The notes below the pieces were generated by a model. The model was given only the letters and a program-made list of their open reading frames with translations. It was not told the DNA's origin and did not search any database. The translations under genes and the position numbers were made by a program. This document shows positions 8,988 through 17,104 of a stretch of DNA of 64,000 nucleotides, piece by piece. Within the stretch, counting starts at the first letter, position 1; each line of letters starts with the position of its first letter. Origin of the DNA: Paenibacillus_E sp040812395 (lineage in GTDB: Bacteria; Bacillota; Bacilli; Paenibacillales; NBRC-103111); the NCBI RefSeq assembly GCF_040812395.1, contig NZ_JBFNXH010000006.1, positions 124,001 to 188,000 of the forward strand, in the 5' to 3' direction.

Positions 8988-9203
8988 ATGAAAGGGAGAA
9001 AACGTATCAAACGAACTACACTCCTTGTGATCGGAGCCATTCTCTTATGGGGAGTTGTCGCCATTTGGAATGAAGTGCAGCGAAGTGAAGCCGGTTTAGC
9101 AGCTCCTCATTCAACAACGGCCTCGAAGGAAATACCGACTCCAGCCAGCAATCATACAGCCATCTATCAGGACCCAAATCAAGCAAACATCGGCACACCC
9201 TAG
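8988..9203 (+). CDS. Small single-pass membrane or secreted protein, function unknown
   Basis: A 71-residue product with basic residues (KGRKRIKR), one hydrophobic helix (TTLLVIGAILLWGVVAIW, about 9-26) and a polar, Thr/Ala/Pro-rich tail. It is divergent from bofC. A GTG three codons upstream could also start it; the ATG has only a weak site (ACGGTGAA). It precedes the sigma factor gene on the same strand, but a separate promoter lies between them. I do not recognise the family. It could be a sporulation-stage peptide or, given its position, a sigma-linked membrane protein; neither is shown. Confidence 0.5.
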   Translation: MKGRKRIKRTTLLVIGAILLWGVVAIWNEVQRSEAGLAAPHSTTASKEIPTPASNHTAIYQDPNQANIGTP

Positions 9204-9212
9204 CATGAAAAT

Positions 9213-9240
9213 TTGACTGTTGGCACAGAAATGTTATAGT
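9213..9240 (+). promoter_or_regulatory. Housekeeping-type promoter upstream of the ECF sigma gene
   Basis: TTGACT and TATAGT separated by 16 bases lie just after the 71-aa gene. A transcript from here would have a leader of about 190 bases that ends in a small hairpin next to the ribosome binding site of the sigma gene. Confidence 0.5.
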
Positions 9241-9437
9241 CAGAAGTAGATAAATTTTTCTCATACTTATTCAGACTAAATGATATACATTTGACATGAC
9301 TGATCTTATATGAATGAGAAAAGTTCACAATTCAATATGCACGAATTGGCTTACGAGAAAGTTTTCCGGCAGGAAGGCTCCGCGTATGCATTCAAAGACA
9401 GTTTTCCAGTGGGGAAAACGCTAAGGAGGGGAACAGC

Positions 9438-10049
9438 ATGAATGTGGCAGAGCTTCAATTGATTCAGTTATCGCGCCGGGGGGACCGCAACGCTTTCGTG
9501 GAATTAGTGGAGTTGTACCGTAATAAAATTCAAAGACTTGCTTTTCGTATGCTTCACAACAGACCGGATTCCGAAGACATTGTCCAAGAAACTTTCATCC
9601 GTGTTTACTTAAACTTGAACCACTATGACGAAAGTCAAAATTTTTCAACCTGGATATACCGCATCGGCAAAAATGTAGCAATTGATCTGCTTCGCAAAAA
9701 AAAGCCTGTCCAATCCTTAGATGCCGAATTGTCAGAGAATGACGATGATTACAGCTACTACAGCAAGCTAGCCAGTCAAGATCAAACGCCTGAGAACGCC
9801 GTTCTCCAGACCGAGATTCAAGAGCATATGCATACATCCATTAATAAACTGGCCGACAAATATAAAAGTGTAATCACACTGTACTACTTAGAAGAGCTTT
9901 CGCTTCAGGAAATAAGCGAGAAGCTGGATTTACCTATCACAACAATCAAAACCCGGCTGCACCGGGGAAGAGAGCTTCTCCGCAAAAAATGGGGCATGAA
10001 TTTCGTTGTTGGCTTAATGGTATTTTTCACAATTGGCATGCTGGCCTAA
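9438..10049 (+). CDS. ECF-family RNA polymerase sigma factor (SigW-like) with hydrophobic C-terminal tail
   Basis: A 203-residue group IV sigma factor. Region 2 covers about 20-85 (RLAFRMLHNRPDSEDIVQET, then FSTWIYRIGKN). Region 4 covers about 130-183 (YKSVITLYYLEELSLQEI, then TTIKTRLHRGRELLRKKW). SigW of B. subtilis is 187 residues. Here about 17 strongly hydrophobic residues (MNFVVGLMVFFTIGMLA) follow region 4 before the stop, enough for a membrane helix. No anti-sigma gene follows; a terminator comes two bases after the stop. The start has AAGGAGGGG at good spacing. The tail could be a tether or the remnant of a fused or frameshifted anti-sigma gene. Confidence 0.9.
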   Translation: MNVAELQLIQLSRRGDRNAFVELVELYRNKIQRLAFRMLHNRPDSEDIVQETFIRVYLNLNHYDESQNFSTWIYRIGKNVAIDLLRKKKPVQSLDAELSENDDDYSYYSKLASQDQTPENAVLQTEIQEHMHTSINKLADKYKSVITLYYLEELSLQEISEKLDLPITTIKTRLHRGRELLRKKWGMNFVVGLMVFFTIGMLA

Positions 10050-10050
10050 A

Positions 10051-10091
10051 AAAACAACCCACCACTTTTTCCAAAGCGGATGGGTTGTTTT
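10051..10091. terminator. Bidirectional terminator between the sigma gene and the LysM coat gene
   Basis: AAAACAACCCA pairs exactly with TGGGTTGTTTT across a 19-base loop, with A- and T-runs on the outer flanks. It serves the sigma factor gene and the convergent coat gene. Confidence 0.85.
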
Positions 10092-10115
10092 TTTGCCTGC
10101 AAACCGACGCTCCAC

Positions 10116-11468
10116 TTAAACGTTGATCCAGGGCAGATTTGGTTTCGGAGTCGAACGCTCCACTTGATTTTGCTGCCTTTTCAAAGCGGAGTTGATCGCG
10201 GCAGTATTTAATAATCTAGTCTTTTTTGATTTTACCGCTCTTTCACTCTTTTTACTGGGACGAATATCGATTTCTACCGTTTCCTCTTTATCGGTTTCTT
10301 CAGCTAGCTGATGGGTGTGAACTTGCGGTAACATCGGGGATTCGTATGGCGTTGGATAAGGCGTTTCATAATGCGGAACCATCCCGTGGTGAGGTGTATA
10401 GAAGTCTGGCCCTACCGGATAGTGTGGTACATGCTGCATATGGATTGGCGATGTCATTCCCATAGACATCTCTGGAAAATAGCCATCTGCAGTTGGAAAA
10501 GTTTGAGGAAATGTATGCCATGGCTCTTCAGCCGTATACGCTGGCATTCCTGCAGGGAATGTCTGCCATGGCTGCTCAGCGTAATGGCTTCCTCCACAAC
10601 CGCAGCCTCCGCTGCTGACCGGGATTTGATTCGTTTCCATCGGGTAATGTCCATGTTCCCAGGGAGCTAGAGGATAAGGAACGAATTCAGGGCATTCGGA
10701 AACATCTGCCGGCTCCTGGCTTGGATAGACGGAGACTTCTGTAGCCTGAATATGGAACTGATGAAAAGGATGTACCGCTGGTTGCATGTATGGCTCATTA
10801 AGGCTCGTTTGTTCAGGCTCTTGAGCCGGCTCTTGCGCAGGCGCTTCCTGCGTCGGCATAGTAAAGTTCGGTAATTCCGGAGCTGCTTCGGGCGCTTCGG
10901 CAGGCTCAGGCGCTGCCTCGCTACTCGGGCTTTCCATAATCGGAAGATAAGGCGTGAGCGGCGGTTGGATGGGTTGGGCAGGCGCCGCTTGCTGAACAAT
11001 CGGCTGCTCGACAAATGGCGCCGTCGACTTCTTGTGGGAATGGCCTGGCAATGGGGCTTGCTGCCAATGTTCATGACCATGGCTATGGTCTGGATGGTGG
11101 CTGTGCTCTTGACCTTGCGCTTGATCGGCATGTATTTTTGGAATAAATACCAGTTCCCCAGTCATGAGGACATTTGGATTTTTGAGCTGCGGATTGGCTT
11201 GAATCATCGCTTGCAGAGGAATATCCCAGGCTTTTCCCAACTTCCACAAGCTATCCCCTTGCTGGACGATGTGCTTATACACATACTCCGATGAGGGTGG
11301 CTCTACCGGTTTGGGACTGGATGGAATTTTGACCTTTTCGCCAATGCTCAAGACGTTCGGGTCAGCGAGTTGCGGATTTAAGGCAATGACCTGGTCCAGA
11401 TCGACATGATATTTTTTTGCCAGCTCGTAGAGGGAGTCGCCTTTTTTGACAATATGGATTTTCAACAC
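10116..11468 (-). CDS. SafA-like spore coat morphogenetic protein with two LysM domains
   Basis: About 450 residues. Two LysM domains open the protein (about 3-48 and 65-110, starting HIVKKGDSLYELAKKY and HIVQQGDSLWKLGKAW). They are joined by a proline linker. A long Pro/Glu/Ala-rich and then Tyr/His/Pro-rich region follows, with a Gly/Cys patch (SGGCGCGGSHY). The basic C-terminus ends RSTPKPNLPWINV. This matches SafA, which localises to the spore cortex/coat boundary through LysM and recruits inner coat proteins with SpoVID. AGGAGG is followed by consecutive TTG, GTG and TTG codons; GTG at 11468 or TTG at 11465 have the best spacing. Identification as SafA itself rests on architecture and on location near bofC/ruv. 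Confidence 0.8.
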   Translation of the reverse strand: MLKIHIVKKGDSLYELAKKYHVDLDQVIALNPQLADPNVLSIGEKVKIPSSPKPVEPPSSEYVYKHIVQQGDSLWKLGKAWDIPLQAMIQANPQLKNPNVLMTGELVFIPKIHADQAQGQEHSHHPDHSHGHEHWQQAPLPGHSHKKSTAPFVEQPIVQQAAPAQPIQPPLTPYLPIMESPSSEAAPEPAEAPEAAPELPNFTMPTQEAPAQEPAQEPEQTSLNEPYMQPAVHPFHQFHIQATEVSVYPSQEPADVSECPEFVPYPLAPWEHGHYPMETNQIPVSSGGCGCGGSHYAEQPWQTFPAGMPAYTAEEPWHTFPQTFPTADGYFPEMSMGMTSPIHMQHVPHYPVGPDFYTPHHGMVPHYETPYPTPYESPMLPQVHTHQLAEETDKEETVEIDIRPSKKSERAVKSKKTRLLNTAAINSALKRQQNQVERSTPKPNLPWINV

Positions 11469-11680
11469 CAATACCTCCTTAGAGTTTTGCGGACAAAATC
11501 TGCATGATTGGATCCGTTTCCTGCTAACGGCGTAATCATGCGCGAAATGCGTCCGCTTCGCTTTTTCGTTTGTAAACTTTACCTCGCAAGCCTAAACGAC
11601 AGCGGTATCCTTTCCGGTTACCCATTCACAATGACATTACAGTTTATGCACGTAACTAGGCTTTTGACCTCCTTTCGGAC

Positions 11681-11713
11681 AAAAAAATCCCTCACGCTTA
11701 GAGCGCAAGGGAT
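11681..11713 (-). terminator. Terminator downstream of ilvE
   Basis: ATCCCTTGCGC and GCGTGAGGGAT form a stem on the minus strand, followed by seven T. It closes the pheB-hom-thrCB-pheA-ilvE unit. Confidence 0.85.
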
Positions 11714-11726
11714 GATATCCAAAAAC

Positions 11727-12605
11727 CTATTCAAAAACGCGAACGCCGTCAATCTCCACAATACCGCGAAACGCTTGCAGAAGATGCGTCGTAATCGGTC
11801 CCGCCTTACCTTCGCCGATGATACGGGCGTCCACCTCCCGCACAGCAATAACCTCAGCCGCCGTTCCTGTGAAGAACACTTCATCAGCCACATATACGTC
11901 ATGAAGCGTAAATGGTTCCTCTTTCAGAGGATAACCCAGCTTGGCGCACAGCTCAATGATCGCCGCCCGTGTAATGCCTTCCAACGCTCCACAATAACAA
12001 GGAGGTGTGTAGACGACGCCTCTTTTGATGATGAAAATATTGTCCGACGAACCTTCGGCTACATAGCCTTGGGAATTCAACATAATCGCTTCGCCGACAC
12101 CGGCAAGATTAGCTTGAATTTTGACTAAAATATTGTTCAAATAGTTGAGCGATTTAATCTTTGGATTCAGCGCGTCCGGCACGTTGCGCCGTGTCGATAC
12201 CGATACCGTTTTCAGACCGTTCTCATAAGCTTCTTCCGGATAAATGGATAACTGCTCAACGATGATCAGAACGCTCGCTTTCGGTGAACGGCGCGGATCA
12301 AGTCCGAGATCTCCGGCGCCACGGGATACAACCAGACGGATGTACCCATCGCGAAGCTCATTTCGGCGAACGGTCTCCACAAGCGCTTCCTGCATCTCCT
12401 TGTAGGTTAAAGGAATGTTCAACATGATGGATTTTGCGGAATCATATAAGCGATCCAAGTGTTCTTTGCATTTAAATATCGTGCCATTGTAGATCCGAAT
12501 GCCTTCGAAAATACCATCGCCATACAAAAAACCGTGATCATACACGGAAACTTTGGCATCTTCTTTCTTGACATAATTACCGTCTAAATAAATCCATTGT
12601 GCCAT
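11727..12605 (-). CDS. ilvE: Branched-chain amino acid aminotransferase (class IV PLP enzyme)
   Basis: A 292-residue fold-type IV PLP aminotransferase. It opens with YDHGFLYGDGIFEGIR, has the PLP lysine region LNPKIKSLNYLNNI (about 148-161), and the cofactor-binding EGSSDNIFI and EGITRAAIIEL. IlvE performs the last step in Ile, Leu and Val synthesis. D-alanine aminotransferases share the fold, but the length and the KSLNYLNN motif favour IlvE. The start follows GGAGGTGTAA. It is the last gene of the operon, eight bases after pheA. Confidence 0.9.
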   Translation of the reverse strand: MAQWIYLDGNYVKKEDAKVSVYDHGFLYGDGIFEGIRIYNGTIFKCKEHLDRLYDSAKSIMLNIPLTYKEMQEALVETVRRNELRDGYIRLVVSRGAGDLGLDPRRSPKASVLIIVEQLSIYPEEAYENGLKTVSVSTRRNVPDALNPKIKSLNYLNNILVKIQANLAGVGEAIMLNSQGYVAEGSSDNIFIIKRGVVYTPPCYCGALEGITRAAIIELCAKLGYPLKEEPFTLHDVYVADEVFFTGTAAEVIAVREVDARIIGEGKAGPITTHLLQAFRGIVEIDGVRVFE

Positions 12606-12613
12606 GTTGTTCC

Positions 12614-13501
12614 TTACACCTCCAAATTTTTCGTGTAATCTTCATAGGAATAACTAGGATAACAACCAAGAATGCGTACCTGACAGCCAATGGCTTCAAT
12701 TTCCTCCAAAGCGGCAGGCAATAACACGGAGTCCATGGAACCAACGATATCTATGTAAAAATAGTAAATTCCCAGCTTTTTCTTCGTTGGCTTGGATTCA
12801 ATCTTCGAAAGATTAATCCTGCGCCACGCGAAGGCAGACAGAAGCTGATGCAAAGCTCCAGGCTGATCATCAGGAAGCGTAACGAGAATCGTCGTTTTCA
12901 TGTTATTCGAGGCCATCAATTCAGGTGCTTCGGCGCCGACGAGCAAGAAACGGGTCATATTATCTTTATGATCCTGAATTTCCCTTTGCAAAATTGGAAC
13001 TTCGTAATCCACTGCGGCAATAAACGGACCTATGGCCGCAACTGTCGGATCCTTCAGCGTAGAAACCAACCGAACGCCTTCCGCTGTGCTGCTCACGGAC
13101 TCGAATTCAGCACCACGCAAATATTGCTTCATAAACCGACTGCATTGCGCCGGCACGACATGGTGAGAGAGCACTTTGCGAATATGCGCATACGGATTGG
13201 AAGCATCCTTCGTCCTATCGGGAGCCTCGTATCCAATGAGATTCATATCGATAGGAAAAACCCACTCGGCCCGAATCGGCAAATCCACCTCATGGACAAG
13301 CCAATCCACATGCAAGTGAACGGAGCCTTCCAACGTGTTCTCGATCGGGATAACGCTTAGATCCGTTTCCCCGGCAGCAGTTGCGCCAAATACGTCTGAA
13401 ATCAATTTAAATGGCACGTATTCAAAGGTGTCGTTCCCCAGAAAATGCCGAGTCGATTCCTCCGAAAATGTGCTTGGCCCTAATACAGCAATTCTCTTCA
13501 A
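12614..13501 (-). CDS. pheA: Prephenate dehydratase
   Basis: A 295-residue enzyme converting prephenate to phenylpyruvate. The N-terminal catalytic domain includes VIPIENTLEGSVHLHVDWL (about 54-72) and the conserved NMTRFLLV. A C-terminal ACT domain begins near 200 (KTTILVTLPDDQPGALHQLL) with ESKPTKKKLG, the Phe-binding regulatory motif. The start is TTG, overlapping the thrB stop by four bases (TTGA), with GGAGGTACGAGC upstream. In B. subtilis pheA follows pheB directly; here hom, thrC and thrB lie between them. Confidence 0.96.
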   Translation of the reverse strand: MKRIAVLGPSTFSEESTRHFLGNDTFEYVPFKLISDVFGATAAGETDLSVIPIENTLEGSVHLHVDWLVHEVDLPIRAEWVFPIDMNLIGYEAPDRTKDASNPYAHIRKVLSHHVVPAQCSRFMKQYLRGAEFESVSSTAEGVRLVSTLKDPTVAAIGPFIAAVDYEVPILQREIQDHKDNMTRFLLVGAEAPELMASNNMKTTILVTLPDDQPGALHQLLSAFAWRRINLSKIESKPTKKKLGIYYFYIDIVGSMDSVLLPAALEEIEAIGCQVRILGCYPSYSYEDYTKNLEV

Positions 13502-14478
13502 GCTCGTACCTCCTTAGCGCTTGCCTCCTGTAGCCACGCGCCAAGATCTAAGTTCCCCGGACTGAGTAAAGTGGTCGTTACGCCGTCAGAGCTCGGCTTG
13601 AGCCACAATAGCTGCGCTTCAATGCCTTCCTTCTGAAGCGTTTCTTTCAGAAAAGCTTCCAGCTCGGCTTTTTGTTCACTTCTCGCATCCACGAGCGCAA
13701 GCATCGTAGGGCCCGCTCCGCTTAGAGCAACACCGAGCGCGCCATGCTGATCGGCTTGCTCCAGAATCGTGTTCATGCCTGGGATGAGCGCCGCGCGATA
13801 CGGCTGATGCAGCGCATCCTTCATCGCATGGCGAATCATCCCCAAATTGCCTGTACTCAGCGCGGCAACGAGCAAAGAGGAGTGGCTGAGGTTGAACACC
13901 GCATCCTTCATCGATACTTGCTGCGGCATCACGCTTCTCGCCTTCTCTGTGGAAAGCTGGAAGGCTGGTATCGCTACCAGCGCTTCCAAGTTCACATCGG
14001 GTTCCAGCCGAATGGCTTCAGCGCGCTCCCCGTCCCAAAATGCAACCACGATCCCGCCAAACAAGCTAGCCCCGACATTGTCGGGGTGCTTCTCCAGGCG
14101 GGTTGCGATTTGGAACAGCTCATCTTGCGTGAGCTTGTTCCCGATCAGTGCATTGGCGCCGGCCAGCGCGCCAACAATGGCCGACGCGCTGCTGCCGAGG
14201 CCGCGCGTCAATGGAATATCGCTATACATCGTGATAGCCAATTCAGGATGAGAAACCCCAGCCTGCTCGAATACCATCTGTGCTACTTTATAAATCAAAT
14301 TCGACTTGTCGGTCGGAACGCCATTCATCTGATCGCCGATCAATTGAATCGTCGTTGTATCCGATATCGCCATGTCGATCCAAGCGTACAAATTAAAAGC
14401 CATACCCAGAGAGTCAAACCCCGGTCCCAAGTTAGCTGTACTGGCTGGAACCTTCACTCTCACCTTATGCATTGACAT
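13498..14478 (-). CDS. thrB: Homoserine kinase (GHMP family)
   Basis: A 326-residue kinase phosphorylating homoserine for threonine synthesis. It carries VPASTANLGPGFDSLGMA near the N-terminus and the GHMP ATP loop LTRGLGSSASAIVGAL (about 88-103), with a C-terminal LSGAGPTMLAL. The reading frame is open further upstream to 14541 inside thrC. The ATG at 14478 is preferred because GGAGGGG lies ten bases upstream and the product then has a normal N-terminus. It begins eight bases after thrC ends and overlaps pheA by four bases. Confidence 0.95.
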   Translation of the reverse strand: MSMHKVRVKVPASTANLGPGFDSLGMAFNLYAWIDMAISDTTTIQLIGDQMNGVPTDKSNLIYKVAQMVFEQAGVSHPELAITMYSDIPLTRGLGSSASAIVGALAGANALIGNKLTQDELFQIATRLEKHPDNVGASLFGGIVVAFWDGERAEAIRLEPDVNLEALVAIPAFQLSTEKARSVMPQQVSMKDAVFNLSHSSLLVAALSTGNLGMIRHAMKDALHQPYRAALIPGMNTILEQADQHGALGVALSGAGPTMLALVDARSEQKAELEAFLKETLQKEGIEAQLLWLKPSSDGVTTTLLSPGNLDLGAWLQEASAKEVRA

Positions 14479-14485
14479 GGAAAGC

Positions 14486-15550
14486 TCACCCCTCCAGCTT
14501 GCGGATAGCTTCCATAACCGCCTGCTCGGAGTCCTCAACAACGAGAGGATCGCCGCCGGCTACGCTCTTAATAGCGATGTTAGGATCCTTCAAGCCATGT
14601 CCAGTCAGTACGCACACAACGCTCTCTCCGCCTTTGAAATACCCTTCAGCTTTAAGCTTCATCACACCGGCAATTGAAGCTGCGGATGCCGGCTCAGCGA
14701 AGATGCCCTCTTTGGCAGCAATGGTACGGTATGCATGAAGAATTTGTTCGTCCGTAACATAGTTAATCTGGCCGCCCGATTCATTAGCGGCATTCACCGC
14801 ACTGTCCCAGCTTGCCGGATTACCGATTCGAATAGCCGTAGCCACTGTTTCAGGATCGCGGATCGGTTCACCTTTGACAATCGCCATTGCGCCTTCAGCC
14901 TCGAAACCAATCATTTTCGGCAAGGAAGAGATTTTACCTCCGGCATGGTACTCTTTAAAGCCTTTCCAGTAAGCGGTAATGTTCCCCGCATTCCCTACAG
15001 GAATAGCCAAGTAGTCAGGAGCTTTGCCTAATTGGTCGCTCACCTCGAATGCCGCCGTTTTCTGGCCTTCAATCCGGTAAGGGTTCACGGAGTTGACCAA
15101 AGTAATTGGATGTTTGGCCGTAATTTCACGGACGATCTCCAAAGCACGGTCGAAGTTGCCTTCAATCGCAATGACTTTTGCGCCATAAATGATAGCCTGA
15201 GCCAGCTTGCCCAGCGCAATATTGTTATTAGGAATAAGAACGATACAGTTCAAGTTGCCTTTGGCTGCATAAGCGGCAGCTGCGGCTGACGTGTTCCCTG
15301 TGGATGCGCACATAATCGTGCGGCTTCCTTCTTCCATCGCTTTGGCAACAGCCATCACCATGCCGCGATCTTTAAAAGAACCCGTTGGATTCAAACCTTC
15401 ATACTTGAAATAAATATCCAAATCCAGCTCGTCAGAGAGCTTGTCAGCGCGGATTAATGGGGTATTCCCTTCATGCAAAGTCAGCAACGGCGTGTTGTCA
15501 TTAACAGGTAAATAATTTTTGTAAGTTTGCAATAAGCCCATATATCTCAT
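14486..15550 (-). CDS. thrC: Threonine synthase
   Basis: A 354-residue PLP enzyme that makes threonine from phosphohomoserine. EGLNPTGSFKDRGM contains the PLP lysine (about residue 60). CASTGNTSAAAAAYAAKG and the glycine-rich IPVGNAGNITAYWKG bind the cofactor phosphate. ATGs at codons 1 and 4 could both serve as the start. The 240 bases upstream, before hom ends, contain a 166-bp palindromic element, so coupling to hom may be altered. Confidence 0.96.
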   Translation of the reverse strand: MRYMGLLQTYKNYLPVNDNTPLLTLHEGNTPLIRADKLSDELDLDIYFKYEGLNPTGSFKDRGMVMAVAKAMEEGSRTIMCASTGNTSAAAAAYAAKGNLNCIVLIPNNNIALGKLAQAIIYGAKVIAIEGNFDRALEIVREITAKHPITLVNSVNPYRIEGQKTAAFEVSDQLGKAPDYLAIPVGNAGNITAYWKGFKEYHAGGKISSLPKMIGFEAEGAMAIVKGEPIRDPETVATAIRIGNPASWDSAVNAANESGGQINYVTDEQILHAYRTIAAKEGIFAEPASAASIAGVMKLKAEGYFKGGESVVCVLTGHGLKDPNIAIKSVAGGDPLVVEDSEQAVMEAIRKLEG

Positions 15551-15616
15551 TTCGGTACAGCGCCTCTCTTTTTGGGGTTGAATTTTTTGTTTAACTTCTT
15601 TTTATTTAAAATGAAT

Positions 15617-15782
15617 GTTTTAAAAACCTGCTTTCAGAACCGAGAAGGTTGGACGATATCCGGAGAAGGAGGAACGGAGCGTAGGTGTCCTACGTGAGTA
15701 CCGGACTTCCCGGATTCGTTCAAGATTCGACGCCGAATCCGCTTCCCCGAGCCTCTTCGTTATCAAAGCAGGTTTTTAAAAC
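15617..15782. repeat. 166-bp palindromic element with perfect 18-bp terminal inverted repeats
   Basis: The left end (15617-15634) and the right end (15765-15782) are exact reverse complements over 18 bases, GTTTTAAAAACCTGCTTT and its complement. Inside, the halves are loosely complementary and the centre is a short hairpin, CGTAGGTGTCCTACG. The ORF crossing its right half is not gene-like. No target-site duplication is obvious. It sits in the hom-thrC gap of an operon, so the transcript would carry a large hairpin. It fits a MITE- or REP-like non-autonomous element; mobility is inferred. Confidence 0.75.
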
Positions 15783-15789
15783 TACCTTA

Positions 15790-17076
15790 TTAGCCTTCTA
15801 CGCGGTAGAGGCTTTTGATGGAGTGAATAACATCCATCGATTCGAACTGTCTCAGCACGTTTTTCATACTGGCTTGATTCGCATCGTGCGTGATGATAAT
15901 GATTTCCGCTTTCGGATTACTCGTGTTCGGATGCTGGAAGACAGACTCCAAGCTCACTTCATGCTGGGCGAAAATTTGCGTAATTTGCGCAAGCACACCC
16001 GCTTTATCTTCTACGTATAGAAGAATAAAGTTTTTAGAGGCAATCTGCTCGTCGGTTTTAAGCTTTTTCTCCTTGTAAGGAGCCAGAACCGTGCGTCCGT
16101 TCACACCTAGCTTCAAGTTGCGCACTACCGCAACCAAGTCAGCGACAACAGACGTCGCCGTCGGCAGCTCACCTGCGCCGGCTCCGTAGAACATGGTTTC
16201 ACCAACCGCTTCACCTGTAACATAAACCGCGTTGTATACGCCGTTAACAGAAGCAAGGGGGTGGGAATTCTTCACCATCGTCGGCTGTACGCTTACCGAG
16301 ATGTGGCCATCATGATTCTCTGCGATGCCAAGCAGCTTGACTTCGTACCCCAGTTTTTTTCCATATAGAATATCTTCTTTGCTTACATTCGAAATTCCTT
16401 TTACCTCAACGTCAGCCAAGGCCACATTCGCATGGAAACCAAGTGTGGAGAGGATCGTCATTTTACGCGCAGCATCAAGACCCTCTACATCGGAAGTCGG
16501 ATCCGCCTCGGCATAACCGAGCTCTTGAGCTTCTTTCAGAACGTCAGCATAAGCTGCGCCTTCTTGACTCATTTTGGTCAAAATGTAGTTCGTCGTGCCG
16601 TTCACAATCCCCATGATCTTCGTAATGCGATCGGAAGAGAAGCCCTCAACTAATGCGCGAATGATCGGAATGCCGCCGGCAACGCTTGCCTCATACAGCA
16701 CGTCGCAGCCCTTCTCAGCTGCTTTAGCCAAAATTTCGGCGCCATGCATCGCCATTAAGTCTTTGTTCGCTGTGACGATATGCTTACCGTTATCAAGCGC
16801 AGTCAGAATATGCTCTTTCGTTGTGGAGATCCCGCCCATCACTTCCACGATAACGTCGATCTCGCTATCATGAATGATATCCCATACACTCTCCGTCAGC
16901 TTGTCCGGATCGACAGTGATGTTACGGCTCTTTGTTCTATCTTGCACCAAAATCTTAGCAATTTCAATTGATGATCCCGTTTGACGCTGCAAATCCTCCT
17001 GATGTCCTTCAACGATACGAACCACACCTGTACCTACAGTTCCAAGCCCAAGTAAACCAATCTTGATCGGTTTCAT
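15790..17076 (-). CDS. hom: Homoserine dehydrogenase
   Basis: A 428-residue enzyme that reduces aspartate semialdehyde to homoserine. The N-terminal NAD(P) fold is KIGLLGLGTVGTGVVRI. The catalytic domain includes ASVAGGIPIIRAL, GIVNGTTNYILTKM and GLDAARKM. A C-terminal ACT domain starts near 350 (LLYVEDKAGVLAQITQIF), as in regulated Gram-positive Hom. The frame is open to 17121, but ATG at 17076 has GGGAGG at suitable spacing and gives the standard N-terminus. Confidence 0.96.
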   Translation of the reverse strand: MKPIKIGLLGLGTVGTGVVRIVEGHQEDLQRQTGSSIEIAKILVQDRTKSRNITVDPDKLTESVWDIIHDSEIDVIVEVMGGISTTKEHILTALDNGKHIVTANKDLMAMHGAEILAKAAEKGCDVLYEASVAGGIPIIRALVEGFSSDRITKIMGIVNGTTNYILTKMSQEGAAYADVLKEAQELGYAEADPTSDVEGLDAARKMTILSTLGFHANVALADVEVKGISNVSKEDILYGKKLGYEVKLLGIAENHDGHISVSVQPTMVKNSHPLASVNGVYNAVYVTGEAVGETMFYGAGAGELPTATSVVADLVAVVRNLKLGVNGRTVLAPYKEKKLKTDEQIASKNFILLYVEDKAGVLAQITQIFAQHEVSLESVFQHPNTSNPKAEIIIITHDANQASMKNVLRQFESMDVIHSIKSLYRVEG

Positions 17077-17104
17077 TCCATATACCTCCCGAATAATTTC
17101 TATC

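Noticed and set aside
9340..9420. An ECF-type autoregulatory promoter (TGAAAC...CGTA) before the sigma gene
   Set aside because: A CGTA is present (in CCGCGTATGC) but no acceptable TGAAAC at the proper distance was found.
13744..14475. A 243-codon open frame on the plus strand opposite thrB
   Set aside because: Fully antisense to thrB, no motif, no good start site.
15685..16020. A plus-strand frame of 111 codons starting in the palindromic element
   Set aside because: It runs from the repeat into antisense of hom and has no ribosome binding site; its first part is repeat sequence.
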